Source: Bacteroidota bacterium (GTDB lineage Bacteria > Bacteroidota > Bacteroidia > Bacteroidales > Paludibacteraceae). Taken from it: a stretch of 58,397 bases of DNA. Below the pieces are notes generated by a model, which was not told where the DNA came from, made no database searches, and saw nothing but the letters and a program-made list of their open reading frames with translations. Shown here piece by piece: positions 44,667 to 52,541 of the stretch (the stretch's first letter is position 1; each line of letters starts with the position of its first letter). The stretch is taken from positions 1 to 58,397 of the forward strand of contig JAUZOM010000002.1 in the NCBI GenBank assembly GCA_030706465.1. The letters are read 5' to 3'. A program made the position numbers and the translations under genes.

Positions 44667-44945
44667 ATGAAAAAGAAAATTGTTATTTTATCGCTAATTG
44701 CTGTTTTTGTGTCTCTAAGTTCATTAAATGCCCAAACAAAAACAGTTACAAAATCTACTGCGGCAGTGAAAGAAGTAAAAGCAGGAACTTCAACGTCAGC
44801 TTGTTGTAAAGGTAAAACTGCCGAGTGTTGCAAAGGGAAGACCGAAACAGAAAAAGCCAAATGCATGGATAAATGTAAGAAGGAAACTGAAAAGGCATGT
44901 ACTCAAAAAGCTGCAACAAAAAAGACGGCAAGTGAAAAAAAATAA
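44667..44945 (+). CDS. small secreted Lys/Cys-rich protein
   Basis: A 92-residue protein with a clear signal peptide (MKKKIVILSLIAVFVSLSSLNAQ). The mature part of about 70 residues is highly basic, with repeated cysteine clusters: ACCKGKTAECCKGKTE, then KCMDKCKKE and KACTQK. Spaced C-C-K-G-K units suggest metal binding or disulfide formation. Not a family I recognise. It is closed by its own terminator at 44963. Confidence 0.7.
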   Translation: MKKKIVILSLIAVFVSLSSLNAQTKTVTKSTAAVKEVKAGTSTSACCKGKTAECCKGKTETEKAKCMDKCKKETEKACTQKAATKKTASEKK

Positions 44946-44962
44946 CTGTCAACTTTAAATCA

Positions 44963-44998
44963 CAAAAAGCCTTGAGCATTCTCAGGGCTTTTTGTTTG
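44963..44998 (+). terminator. terminator after the Lys/Cys-rich gene
   Basis: CAAAAAGCCTTGAG (44963-44976) pairs with CTCAGGGCTTTTTG (44981-44994), with one non-Watson-Crick position and a four-base loop, followed by T-rich sequence. Its end overlaps the -33 element of the next gene. Confidence 0.85.
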
Positions 44999-45021
44999 TC
45001 TGTTTATTTTCTCTATTTTTG
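44991..45021 (+). promoter_or_regulatory. Bacteroidetes-type promoter of the GSCFA gene
   Basis: TTTG (44991-44994), 19 bp, TATTTTTG (45014-45021): a perfect match to the phylum's consensus. The ATG at 45055 follows 33 bp later, which argues against the alternative start at 44992. Confidence 0.65.
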
Positions 45022-45054
45022 TTTGAGTGTATAAGATCTAAACGATTCAATGTT

Positions 45055-46008
45055 ATGTTTCAAACCCAGGTTGAAATTCCGATTTCCTCGCTAAAAATCG
45101 GCTACGAAGATAATATAATGTCATTGGGCTCTTGCTTTGCTGATAATATGGGCAAAAAAATGTCTACTGCTTATTTTATGTCGGATGTTAATCCTTTTGG
45201 GGCATTATATAATCCAATTTCGATTAGCAATAGCCTTGAATTATTACTTCAAAAGAAATTATTTACCGAAGAAGATCTTTTTGAAAATCGTTCCTTATGG
45301 CAAAGCTTCTCTCACAGCACGTTATTTTCAGATTCAACAAAGGAAGACTGTTTGAAAAGGATAAATTCCCGTTTAGAGTTTTCCAATAGGTTTTTGCGAC
45401 AAACGAATGTTCTGATTATTACCTTTGGAACAGCCTGGGTATTCCAAAAGAGGGGAGATGGTAAAGTAGTCTCTAATTGTCACAAATTGCCTGCAAATGA
45501 ATTTATTAGAAGACGATTGACTATTGATGAAATCGTTACTGAATATAAAATACTTATTCAGAAATTAAAGTCACAAATCCCCGGTCTAAGTATCATTTTT
45601 AGCGTCAGCCCCATTCGTCATTGGAAAGATGGAGCACATGAAAACAATGTTAGTAAAAGTATTTTGCTTATTGCTATCGATGAACTGATCAAACAGTTTT
45701 CTCAGGTTTATTACTTCCCGGCTTATGAAATACAACTTGATGAATTGCGCGATTACCGGTTTTATGCCTCCGATATGCTACACCCATCTGATGTAGCAGT
45801 AGATTATATCTGGAAGCGTTTCTCCGATACCTATTTTACAGAACTTACCGGACAAATATATAGAAAGCTGGAACAACTGGCAACGGATTTAGCGCACCGT
45901 CCGATACATCCCGGTTCTGATGAATACCGTACTTTTCTGAATAAAATAAATGAGCGAAAAGACAAAATTATATCAGCATATCCATTCTTATCCAATCGGA
46001 TTAAATAA
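45055..46008 (+). CDS. GSCFA domain protein
   Basis: A 317-residue protein started at MFQTQVEIP (45055), because the promoter lies inside the longer reading from 44992. The name-giving motif is LGSCFADNMG (near residue 23), followed by NPFGALYNPISI, FGTAWVFQKR and SVSPIRHWKDGAHENN, then YFPAYEIQLDELRDYRFYASDMLHPSDVAVDYIW. The pattern is SGNH/GDSL-hydrolase-like: the GSCF serine, and D and H in the MLHPSDVAV block, make an esterase or acyltransferase plausible. The function of the family is unknown. Confidence 0.9.
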   Translation: MFQTQVEIPISSLKIGYEDNIMSLGSCFADNMGKKMSTAYFMSDVNPFGALYNPISISNSLELLLQKKLFTEEDLFENRSLWQSFSHSTLFSDSTKEDCLKRINSRLEFSNRFLRQTNVLIITFGTAWVFQKRGDGKVVSNCHKLPANEFIRRRLTIDEIVTEYKILIQKLKSQIPGLSIIFSVSPIRHWKDGAHENNVSKSILLIAIDELIKQFSQVYYFPAYEIQLDELRDYRFYASDMLHPSDVAVDYIWKRFSDTYFTELTGQIYRKLEQLATDLAHRPIHPGSDEYRTFLNKINERKDKIISAYPFLSNRIK

Positions 46009-46048
46009 TAAAAACCTCTCTGCTTAAAGCAGAGAGGTTTTTATTATT
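46004..46048. terminator. bidirectional terminator between GSCFA and the uronate transporter genes
   Basis: AATAATAAAAACCTCTCTGC (46004-46023) pairs exactly with its complement ending at 46048, with T-runs in both directions. The two genes converge here. Confidence 0.9.
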
Positions 46049-46071
46049 TATCTATCTTACTAATCAATCTA

Positions 46072-47502
46072 TTATAAATCGGTAATGGGTTTGTGTTTCG
46101 GAACTAATACTTTCATAACCACCCATGCTATTAAATAAGCGGAAGCACAAATTCCAAACATAATTCCATAGGCCCTCTGGACATGACACTGAACCAATGC
46201 TTCTGCAGACTTTCCTACGAGATGTTGAGCTGCTACTGCAGTTTCCCCTATTCCTTTAAAATGGTCGGTTAACCTACCGGCAATCTGTTGTACCAAAACT
46301 CCGCCAATTCCTCCTGCTAGTCCGCCAATTCCGGTTACTGAACCAACCGTTTTTTTTGGAAACATATCGGAAACGGTTGTAAATAAATTAGCTGACCAGG
46401 CCTGATGGGCAGCAGCACCGATACAAATTACAATTAAAGCTAATACAGAAGCGTTATTTCCAAAATGTTGTACATTCCCAAAATAAGGAGTTAGCACTAA
46501 GGCAAGCGGTAGTATGGCAATCAGCAGCATAGCGGTCATACGTGCTTTATAAACTTCCATACCTTTATTCATGAAAAACATAGGGAATCCACCCCCTGAA
46601 ACGCTACCAATAATAGCTACCCCGTAAACAACAAACAAGGGAATCATTATAGCATGGCCTTCCATATTAAATTGTTGTTTCATAAAATCGGGCAACCAGA
46701 ACAATAAAAACCACCAAATTCCATCCGTCATAAACTTACCAAAGACGAATGCCCAGGTTTGTTTGTAAGCAAACAACCGATACCAGGGAACTTTGGTAGC
46801 TATTTCTTCATCGGAAGAAACTATAGCTGCTTCATCAGCATGAATATAATCGTATTCAGCTTTCGAAAGGTGCTTTTGTTTAGCTGGTGTTTCATATAAC
46901 CAGATCCAGAAAATCAACCACAGTAACCCAACAGCTCCGGTCAGTATAAATGCCATTTGCCACCCCTTAATAGCGCCATTGAACCAAACAGTATAAGCAA
47001 TAGCAGGTACAGCCAGCGAAGCTATCATGGCGCCAACATTGGCTCCCGAATTAAAAATACCGGTTGCCAAAGCCCTCTCTTTTTTAGGAAACCAATTGGC
47101 TATCGTTTTTATTGATGCCGGGAAGTTACCGGCTTCCCCAATTCCAAACAATGATCGCACAGCCGCATGAACCATTGCAACACTCCCGGCAAATGCATTT
47201 AAAATGCCAAATACAGACCAAATGATGAGCGATAAAGCCAGTCCCAATTTTGTGCCTATTTTGTCGATAACAAATCCCGCAAAGAAAGTCATTAAGGCAT
47301 AGAAACCTGTAAACAATGAAGTCACCAATGCAAAATCCGTATTAGTCCAGGCTAAGCCTCCTTCAGTCAGTGGTCTTGAAAACAGCGGCTTCAGGTAACC
47401 TATTACCTGGCGATCCATGTAGTTAATGGTAGTTGCAAAGAAAAGTAAAGCGACGATTGTCCAGCGATAATTACCGATTTTCTCTGCTGTCGATTTATTC
47501 AT
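46072..47502 (-). CDS. MFS transporter, hexuronate (ExuT-like) family
   Basis: A 476-residue 12-helix major facilitator of the anion:cation symporter branch. TM1 is WTIVALLFFATTINYMDRQVIGYLKP, as in ExuT/GudP. The family's inter-helix segment DKIGTKLGLAL and FGIGEAGNFPASIKTIANWFPKKERALATGIFNSG follow. An extra block (HLVGKSAEALVQCH) precedes the last helix. It should import galacturonate and glucuronate with protons. It is the last gene of the minus-strand uronate unit, 31 bp after the aldolase gene. Confidence 0.87.
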   Translation of the reverse strand: MNKSTAEKIGNYRWTIVALLFFATTINYMDRQVIGYLKPLFSRPLTEGGLAWTNTDFALVTSLFTGFYALMTFFAGFVIDKIGTKLGLALSLIIWSVFGILNAFAGSVAMVHAAVRSLFGIGEAGNFPASIKTIANWFPKKERALATGIFNSGANVGAMIASLAVPAIAYTVWFNGAIKGWQMAFILTGAVGLLWLIFWIWLYETPAKQKHLSKAEYDYIHADEAAIVSSDEEIATKVPWYRLFAYKQTWAFVFGKFMTDGIWWFLLFWLPDFMKQQFNMEGHAIMIPLFVVYGVAIIGSVSGGGFPMFFMNKGMEVYKARMTAMLLIAILPLALVLTPYFGNVQHFGNNASVLALIVICIGAAAHQAWSANLFTTVSDMFPKKTVGSVTGIGGLAGGIGGVLVQQIAGRLTDHFKGIGETAVAAQHLVGKSAEALVQCHVQRAYGIMFGICASAYLIAWVVMKVLVPKHKPITDL

Positions 47503-47533
47503 ATAAAGCTATTTAAGGCAGTTTGTTCTAGAA

Positions 47534-48199
47534 TTAGTTGCGTATTTTTTTGATGATTGCCAATGCATCACTGCATAATCTGGTGATTCCGGTCCAATCT
47601 TCTGCCTTAATCATGCTGGCAGGAAAAAGGTTAGAGCCCATTCCAACACAGGTAGCACCGGCGTCAAACCAAGTTTTTAAGTTTGCTTCTTCTGGTTTTA
47701 CACCACCGGTTACCATGATATTCGACCAGGGCATAGGTGCTTTCAGACCCTTTACAAATCCGGCACCTAATACATCACCCGGAAATACTTTGCATACATC
47801 GCAGCCCATTTCCTGTGCAAAACCAACTTCAGAGACCGAACCACAACCGGGTGCATAAGGAACTAACCGGCGATTGGCCACTTTTGCCACATCGGGATTG
47901 AATAAGGGACCTACAATAAAATTAGCTCCCAATTGGATATACAAAGCTGCCGTTGGAGCATCTACAATTGATCCAATGCCCAGAATCAGTTCAGGACACT
48001 GATTGGCAGCAAATTTCACCAGTTCTCCAAAGACTTCATGGGCAAATTCACCCCGGTTTGTAAATTCGAATGCCCGTACGCCACCATCAAAACAGGCTTT
48101 TAGGACTTTCTTGGAGACTTCAATATCGCTGTTATAAAATACCGGAACCATACCGGTTTCCTTCATCGCTGTGAGAACTTGAATTTTATTGAATTTCAT
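47534..48199 (-). CDS. eda: KDPG/KHG aldolase
   Basis: A 221-residue class I aldolase. The general acid/base glutamate is in [41 protein letters not shown] follows, and the Schiff-base lysine is in [15 protein letters not shown]. It cleaves 2-keto-3-deoxy-6-phosphogluconate into pyruvate and glyceraldehyde 3-phosphate, the last step of the uronate route. It is 138 bp after the KDG kinase gene and 31 bp before the transporter gene on the same strand. Confidence 0.93.
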   Translation of the reverse strand: MKFNKIQVLTAMKETGMVPVFYNSDIEVSKKVLKACFDGGVRAFEFTNRGEFAHEVFGELVKFAANQCPELILGIGSIVDAPTAALYIQLGANFIVGPLFNPDVAKVANRRLVPYAPGCGSVSEVGFAQEMGCDVCKVFPGDVLGAGFVKGLKAPMPWSNIMVTGGVKPEEANLKTWFDAGATCVGMGSNLFPASMIKAEDWTGITRLCSDALAIIKKIRN

Positions 48200-48337
48200 A
48201 TTATTTTATGAATGACCCGAAGGGTAGTAAAAATGTTAGTATTATTTTGTTAATATCGTATTAAAAATAAAATATCTGTTAGGGGTAATTTAATAGTCGG
48301 GGCTAATTTAATCCCCTTTTAGAGGGCTAAGGATTCT

Positions 48338-49381
48338 TTATCTGGAAACCCGGCCGCTTCCATCACCACCCATCAGTGCTTCAACTTCGGACACCGTTGC
48401 CAGATTATAATCCCCGTAAATAGTATGTTTCAGGCATGAAGCAGCCACGGCAAATTCCAGTGCTTTTTGATCGTTGTTCGTATAAGTTAATAGACCGTAT
48501 ATTAAACCACCCATAAAAGAGTCACCGCCGCCTACACGATCGACAATATGGGTAATATCATAACGCTTTGACTGGTATAATAGACCTTCACTGTATAAAA
48601 CTCCACCCCAGGTATTGTGATTGGCATTGATGGAGCCCCGTAATGTAATGATCACTTTTTTGGCCCGGGGAAATTTTGCCATCATCTGGGTACATACCGA
48701 TTCAAATTCCACCGCATCCACTTCACCTCCCGTACGAGAAACATCAAAACCTTCCGGCTTTATTCCAAATACTTTCTCCGCATCTTCTTCATTTCCCAGG
48801 ATTATATCGCAACCTGCCACCAATTCCGGCATTACTTCGGATGCGGATTTGCCATACTTCCATAGATTTTTACGATAATTCAGATCGGTCGAAACAGTAA
48901 CTCCCATCTCATTGGCAATTCGGATTGCTTCCAGGCAGGCATCAGCCGCTCCCTGTGAGAGAGCCGGTGTAATACCGGTCCAATGGAACCAATCAGCTTC
49001 CTTAAATACTTCGCGCCAGTTAACCATGCCCGGTTTTATATCGGCAATCGAAGAATTTGCACGATCGTACACGACTTTACTGGCACGGGCAACAGCACCT
49101 GTTTCAAGAAAATAAATACCAACACGCTCACCACCGCGTAAAATCTCCTTCGTGCCAACACCGTATTTACGTAAATTCATAATGCATGAATCGGCAATAT
49201 CGTTTTTCGGCAACCGGGTTACAAACTCTGTTTCCATACCGTAGTTTGACAGCGATACTGCTACATTGGCTTCACCGCCACCAAATGTAGCATTAAATTG
49301 TGTTGACTGACTGAAGCGTTCGTATCCGGGCGTGGCCAAACGAAGCATTATCTCTCCAAAAGTTACAATCTTTTTACTCAT
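48338..49381 (-). CDS. kdgK: 2-keto-3-deoxygluconate kinase (PfkB family)
   Basis: A 347-residue ribokinase-fold kinase started at MSKKIVTFGEIMLRLA (49381); the longer reading from 49432 includes the promoter and the palindrome. NATFGGGEANVAVSLSNYG is the sugar-binding N-terminal signature, and VDRVGGGDSFMGGLIYGLL contains the catalytic aspartate. It phosphorylates KDG to KDPG, feeding the aldolase encoded next. Its upstream region holds a perfect TTGGTCGACCAA palindrome and a -7 element, so it can be transcribed independently of uxaC. Confidence 0.9.
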   Translation of the reverse strand: MSKKIVTFGEIMLRLATPGYERFSQSTQFNATFGGGEANVAVSLSNYGMETEFVTRLPKNDIADSCIMNLRKYGVGTKEILRGGERVGIYFLETGAVARASKVVYDRANSSIADIKPGMVNWREVFKEADWFHWTGITPALSQGAADACLEAIRIANEMGVTVSTDLNYRKNLWKYGKSASEVMPELVAGCDIILGNEEDAEKVFGIKPEGFDVSRTGGEVDAVEFESVCTQMMAKFPRAKKVIITLRGSINANHNTWGGVLYSEGLLYQSKRYDITHIVDRVGGGDSFMGGLIYGLLTYTNNDQKALEFAVAASCLKHTIYGDYNLATVSEVEALMGGDGSGRVSR

Positions 49382-49420
49382 CGTTTTTTTATTTTGTACT
49401 AAGTATTTTTGTCCGGCTAA

Positions 49421-49437
49421 TTGGTCGACCAAAAGTA
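49421..49437 (-). promoter_or_regulatory. promoter element and TTGGTCGACCAA operator before kdgK
   Basis: On the minus strand TACTTTTG (49430-49437, TAnnTTTG match) runs directly into TTGGTCGACCAA (49421-49432), a perfect 12-bp palindrome. Overlap of the palindrome with the -7 element is where a repressor would act. The form TTGGT-NN-ACCAA is the type recognised by FadR-subfamily GntR regulators such as ExuR/UxuR, not the CCGTGTYCG form seen elsewhere in this locus. Confidence 0.55.
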
Positions 49438-49528
49438 CATCATTTTTTTTAATTTAAAATGAAATGTTATTTAATTTTTATCCTGATCATCGAATTAAGA
49501 ACAAACTTGTATGTAAAATGAATATATA

Positions 49529-50932
49529 TTAAAATTTAAAATATCTTTTTGCATTATTATAACTGATGTCTTCTACCATTCTTCCCAAAAACGCTATCTC
49601 CTGGTTAGGTAATAATCCGTTCTCAACATCATTGCCAATCAAATTACAGAGTGTACGCCTGAAGTATTCGTGACGGGGGTAGGAGAGGAAGCTACGTGAG
49701 TCTGTCAGCATCCCCACAAAACGGCTCAATAATCCCAACAGGGAAAGTGAATTCATCTGTTTTTCCATCCCATCTTTCTGATCCATGAACCACCAACCCG
49801 AACCAAATTGAATTTTCCCGGCTACTGTACCATCCTGAAAATTACCAATCATGGTTGCAATCATCTCGTTATCAGAAGGATTTAAATTATACAGGATTGT
49901 TTTGGTTAGTTTGTTTTGTGAATCCAATCTGTTTAAGAATTTTGATAAGGCTTTAGCGGTATTAAATGTTCCAATGGAATCAAATCCTGTATCGGGACCC
50001 AGTTGATTGAATAAGCGGGTATTGTTGTTCCGGATCGTTCCATAATGAAATTGCTGGGTCCATCCTTTTTCCCAATCCATTTCTGCGAAAATAACCATCA
50101 TAGCCGATTTGAACTTCAAGACTTCGCCGTGAGTCAATTCATGTCCGCCATATACTTTATTGAATATTGCTTTGATTTCCAATTCCGTATAATCTTCCGC
50201 GTAGAATTCTTCAATGCCATGGTCGGAAAGTTTACAACCAACTTCGACAAAGAAATCCTGACGTATGCGTAAAGCGCTTATCATGTCGTCAAAAGAAGAA
50301 ATACTCACTCCGGCAACTTTAGAAAGCTGTTCTACGTATTTCCGGTAATCAGCCGCATTTTCCACTGCCATCGCTTTGTCTGGCCGCCAGGTAGGCAACA
50401 TTTTCACCTCAAACCCATCCTGTCTGGTCTTGATATGGTGTTCGAGTGAGTCGATAGGATCATCGGTTGTACAAACCACCTCTACGTTATAGTGGCGCAT
50501 GATATTGCGGGCAGAATATTCGGGAGTCTGCAACTTAGCATTACATTCTTCATATATTTCACGGGCAGTGGCAGGTGACAAAAGCTTTTCCACCCCAAAT
50601 CCTGTCTTCAATTCCAAATGGGTCCAGTGATAAAGTGGATTCCGCATGGTATAGGGAACTGTTTCTGCCCATTTTTCAAATTTTTCCCAATCTGAGGCAT
50701 TTCCTGTACAATATTTTTCGTCGATGCCATTAGTACGCATGGCACGCCATTTATAATGATCTCCTCCCAGCCATATTTCTGTCAAGGTCTTAAATTGGTG
50801 ATCTGTAGCTACCAGTGAAGGTATCAGGTGACAATGGTAGTCAATGACAGGCATTTTTGATGCATGTTCGTGATAGAGTTTCCTGGCCGTTTCGGTTTGT
50901 AAAAGAAAATTTTCATCTAAGAAGTTTTTCAT
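49529..50932 (-). CDS. uxaC: uronate isomerase
   Basis: A 467-residue amidohydrolase-superfamily protein, close to the usual length (470 in E. coli). MPVIDYHCHLIPS carries the HxH metal ligands, and TEIWLGGDHYKWRAMRTNG, NVEVVCTTDDPIDSLEHH and LTDSRSFLSYPRHEYFRR are characteristic UxaC blocks. It converts galacturonate to tagaturonate and glucuronate to fructuronate. It is divergent from the LacI gene across 1.6 kb that contains two operator regions and the repeat copy C. It is 147 bp before kdgK on the same strand. Confidence 0.95.
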   Translation of the reverse strand: MKNFLDENFLLQTETARKLYHEHASKMPVIDYHCHLIPSLVATDHQFKTLTEIWLGGDHYKWRAMRTNGIDEKYCTGNASDWEKFEKWAETVPYTMRNPLYHWTHLELKTGFGVEKLLSPATAREIYEECNAKLQTPEYSARNIMRHYNVEVVCTTDDPIDSLEHHIKTRQDGFEVKMLPTWRPDKAMAVENAADYRKYVEQLSKVAGVSISSFDDMISALRIRQDFFVEVGCKLSDHGIEEFYAEDYTELEIKAIFNKVYGGHELTHGEVLKFKSAMMVIFAEMDWEKGWTQQFHYGTIRNNNTRLFNQLGPDTGFDSIGTFNTAKALSKFLNRLDSQNKLTKTILYNLNPSDNEMIATMIGNFQDGTVAGKIQFGSGWWFMDQKDGMEKQMNSLSLLGLLSRFVGMLTDSRSFLSYPRHEYFRRTLCNLIGNDVENGLLPNQEIAFLGRMVEDISYNNAKRYFKF

Positions 50933-51165
50933 AATACGTCGTTTCTAATTTTGTGAGTTATTTATTTAACATTATTACTTCCGGTATAATAAAAAATCAG
51001 GCTCTATTTTCAGTAAAAAACAGTCATAAGTAGACGTTTCTTATTTAAAATATTGGTTTAGGATGATGCGTTTTGTAGAATTTCATTACATCTAAACGAA
51101 TTTTAAAATAATAACTAAATGTAAACTAGCATAATATATAGTTATTTCGGTTGAAAAACAGTTTC

Positions 51166-51181
51166 CCGTGTTCGCACACGA
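51166..51181. promoter_or_regulatory. operator-like site 1 (uxaC promoter)
   Basis: CCGTGTTCGCACACGA, an imperfect palindrome (CGTGT-N4-ACACG with CG inside). It shares the form of sites 2 and 3 at the lacI promoter, suggesting binding by the LacI-family protein encoded at 52542. It covers the predicted uxaC transcription start. Confidence 0.6.
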
Positions 51182-51209
51182 AGATACAAATAATTTTATA
51201 TTTATGAAA
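51179..51209 (-). promoter_or_regulatory. probable uxaC promoter
   Basis: On the minus strand TTTC (51206-51209), 19 bp, TATCTTCG (51179-51186): one mismatch in each element of the consensus. The -7 element abuts operator site 1. It implies a leader of about 240 bases before uxaC. Confidence 0.4.
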
Positions 51210-51335
51210 CATATCCTGCTTTTTCGAAATCAATTTACATGAATCTTACCGATGGCCGGATTAGGGCCTGAGTAAATAAAACCTCTCATCTAAATTGAAA
51301 AGGGCAGGAGACAATTGCTCCGACTCACCGTATAA

Positions 51336-52010
51336 CGGCGATACTTGATTGTTAACTTTCTTCTCATTTCCTGCTTGATTCACCCTGCATTCGCTATCGA
51401 TTTTAGGTATTGATACGATTTTACTTGGTTTACTTTATCCTATCATATAGATAAGCAGGTGGAATAACTGCAAGTCTCATTTTATACATCCAGACAATCT
51501 CTGTTGAGTATTGATCCGGAACCCGGTCATCGGACGAAGTTGGAGTGATGTTGAAGTCAATCCTTAACCGGATTCCAACTTGTTGACGGATGTTGTTTCC
51601 TTTCCGGTCCTTCCTCCCCGGGGAGTATCCTCTTACTTCAGTCTCACTTCAGCCGGGGCTCATATTAGGTATAGAGACATTTTTAAGGGAGTATAGAGAG
51701 AGTTTCGAGGGGGTTCAGTTAGGTTTACCTATCCGAACCCTATCCGAACCCTATCCGAACCCTAACTGAACCCTAACTGAACCCTAACTGAACCCTATCT
51801 ATACCTAAACTAAAATAAGATTGAAATAAGAGACTGGACTCAGACTGAGTAAAGACTAAGAAGACTCCCTCTTTTGGAAAAGAAAACCTAATTTTTCTCT
51901 TACCTTCCCACTGGTAGAAAATTTGACACCCTACGAATCTTTCCTCATTTCCTTCCGGTAAGAAGTAAAAATAACAGCAGGCACTGTATATTTCCAATTA
52001 CTTATCACAA
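51336..52010 (+). repeat. dispersed hairpin repeat, copy C (long form)
   Basis: About 675 bp, no supported gene. It is co-linear with copy B from CGGCGATACTTGATT through GTGGAATAACTGC, ATTGATCCGGAACCCGG, the GGATTCCAACTTGTTGACGG block, CTTCAGCCGGGGCTCAT, the 11-mer hairpin and CACCCTACGAATC to TATTTCCAATTACTTATCAC. The strongest part is a roughly 200-bp hairpin (51630-51832): CTCTTACTTCAG on the left faces TGAAATAAGAG on the right. It lies between operator site 1 and sites 2-3 of the uronate locus. Confidence 0.85.
51730..51795 (+). repeat. six tandem 11-bp units in copy C
   Basis: Three TATCCGAACCC units followed by three TAACTGAACCC units. The facing left arm, GAGTTTCGAGG then GGGTTCAGTTA, and the centre GGTTTACC (51722-51729) precede them. 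Confidence 0.95.
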
Positions 52011-52434
52011 CCTATTAATGATAGATAACATCTATGAATAAACCGTGAATAAACCCAAAGCCAACAGTGAATGAAGCGTATAGCAAAAAAAGGATAATGT
52101 CCGTATAACAGGTAGCCGGCAGTATGATAACAAAATTAGTAGCCGGCAGACGAAAGTCGTATAGCTGAACCAACCGATTTGAAAAAATCTATCTTTGTCA
52201 CGTTAAATACAACATTAGTTGGATACCTGGCTGCAAAACAGGTTTGATCTGACCATAAATAACCATTTAGTTGGCTAACCGATTAAAACAGGTATCCGGA
52301 AGTTAAAACAGTCTCGGAATAATGATTATCTAAAAAAAATTATCGACAATTTTACATCTGCCAAGACTGAAAGAAAGAAAGCAGGTAATTGAAAGTGAGA
52401 TAAATAATAAATTATTGAAAAGTAAATGGGGTAT
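52011..52434. other. upstream region of the lacI operator sites
   Basis: No gene seen. Loosely repeated words such as GGTAGCCGGCAGTATGATAA / GTAGCCGGCAGACG (52110-52155) and ACAGGT are present. Nothing of known type is recognised. Confidence 0.3.
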
Positions 52435-52450
52435 CCGTGTCCGCCCACAG
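52435..52450. promoter_or_regulatory. operator-like site 2 (upstream of lacI)
   Basis: CCGTGTCCGCCCACAG, aligned with sites 1 and 3. It lies about 35-50 bp upstream of the lacI -7 element. Confidence 0.5.
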
Positions 52451-52460
52451 AAGCAAAATC

Positions 52461-52492
52461 TTTTTATTAATTCAAAATAAGTAGTATTTTTG
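52461..52492 (+). promoter_or_regulatory. promoter of the lacI-family gene
   Basis: TTTT (52461-52464), 20 bp, TATTTTTG (52485-52492): a full -7 match with one mismatch at -33. The predicted transcript begins just after 52494, so the ATG at 52494 cannot be the start; the ATG at 52542 is used. Confidence 0.5.
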
Positions 52493-52505
52493 TGTGGAAA
52501 TTATA

Positions 52506-52521
52506 TTGTGTACGGACACGG
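52506..52521. promoter_or_regulatory. operator-like site 3 (lacI leader, autoregulation)
   Basis: TTGTGTACGGACACGG, whose reverse complement CCGTGTCCGTACACAA matches sites 1 and 2. It lies directly downstream of the predicted transcription start of lacI, a position suited to autorepression. Confidence 0.6.
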
Positions 52522-52541
52522 AATACAACTTTTCAACCCCT

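Noticed and set aside
51773-51997. 74-codon open frame on the minus strand inside copy C
   Set aside because: It runs through the tandem 11-mers and the hairpin arm, and is not kept in copies A or B.
19471-52010. CRISPR array
   Set aside because: The repeats are contiguous, with no unique spacers of constant length, and no cas gene is in the window.
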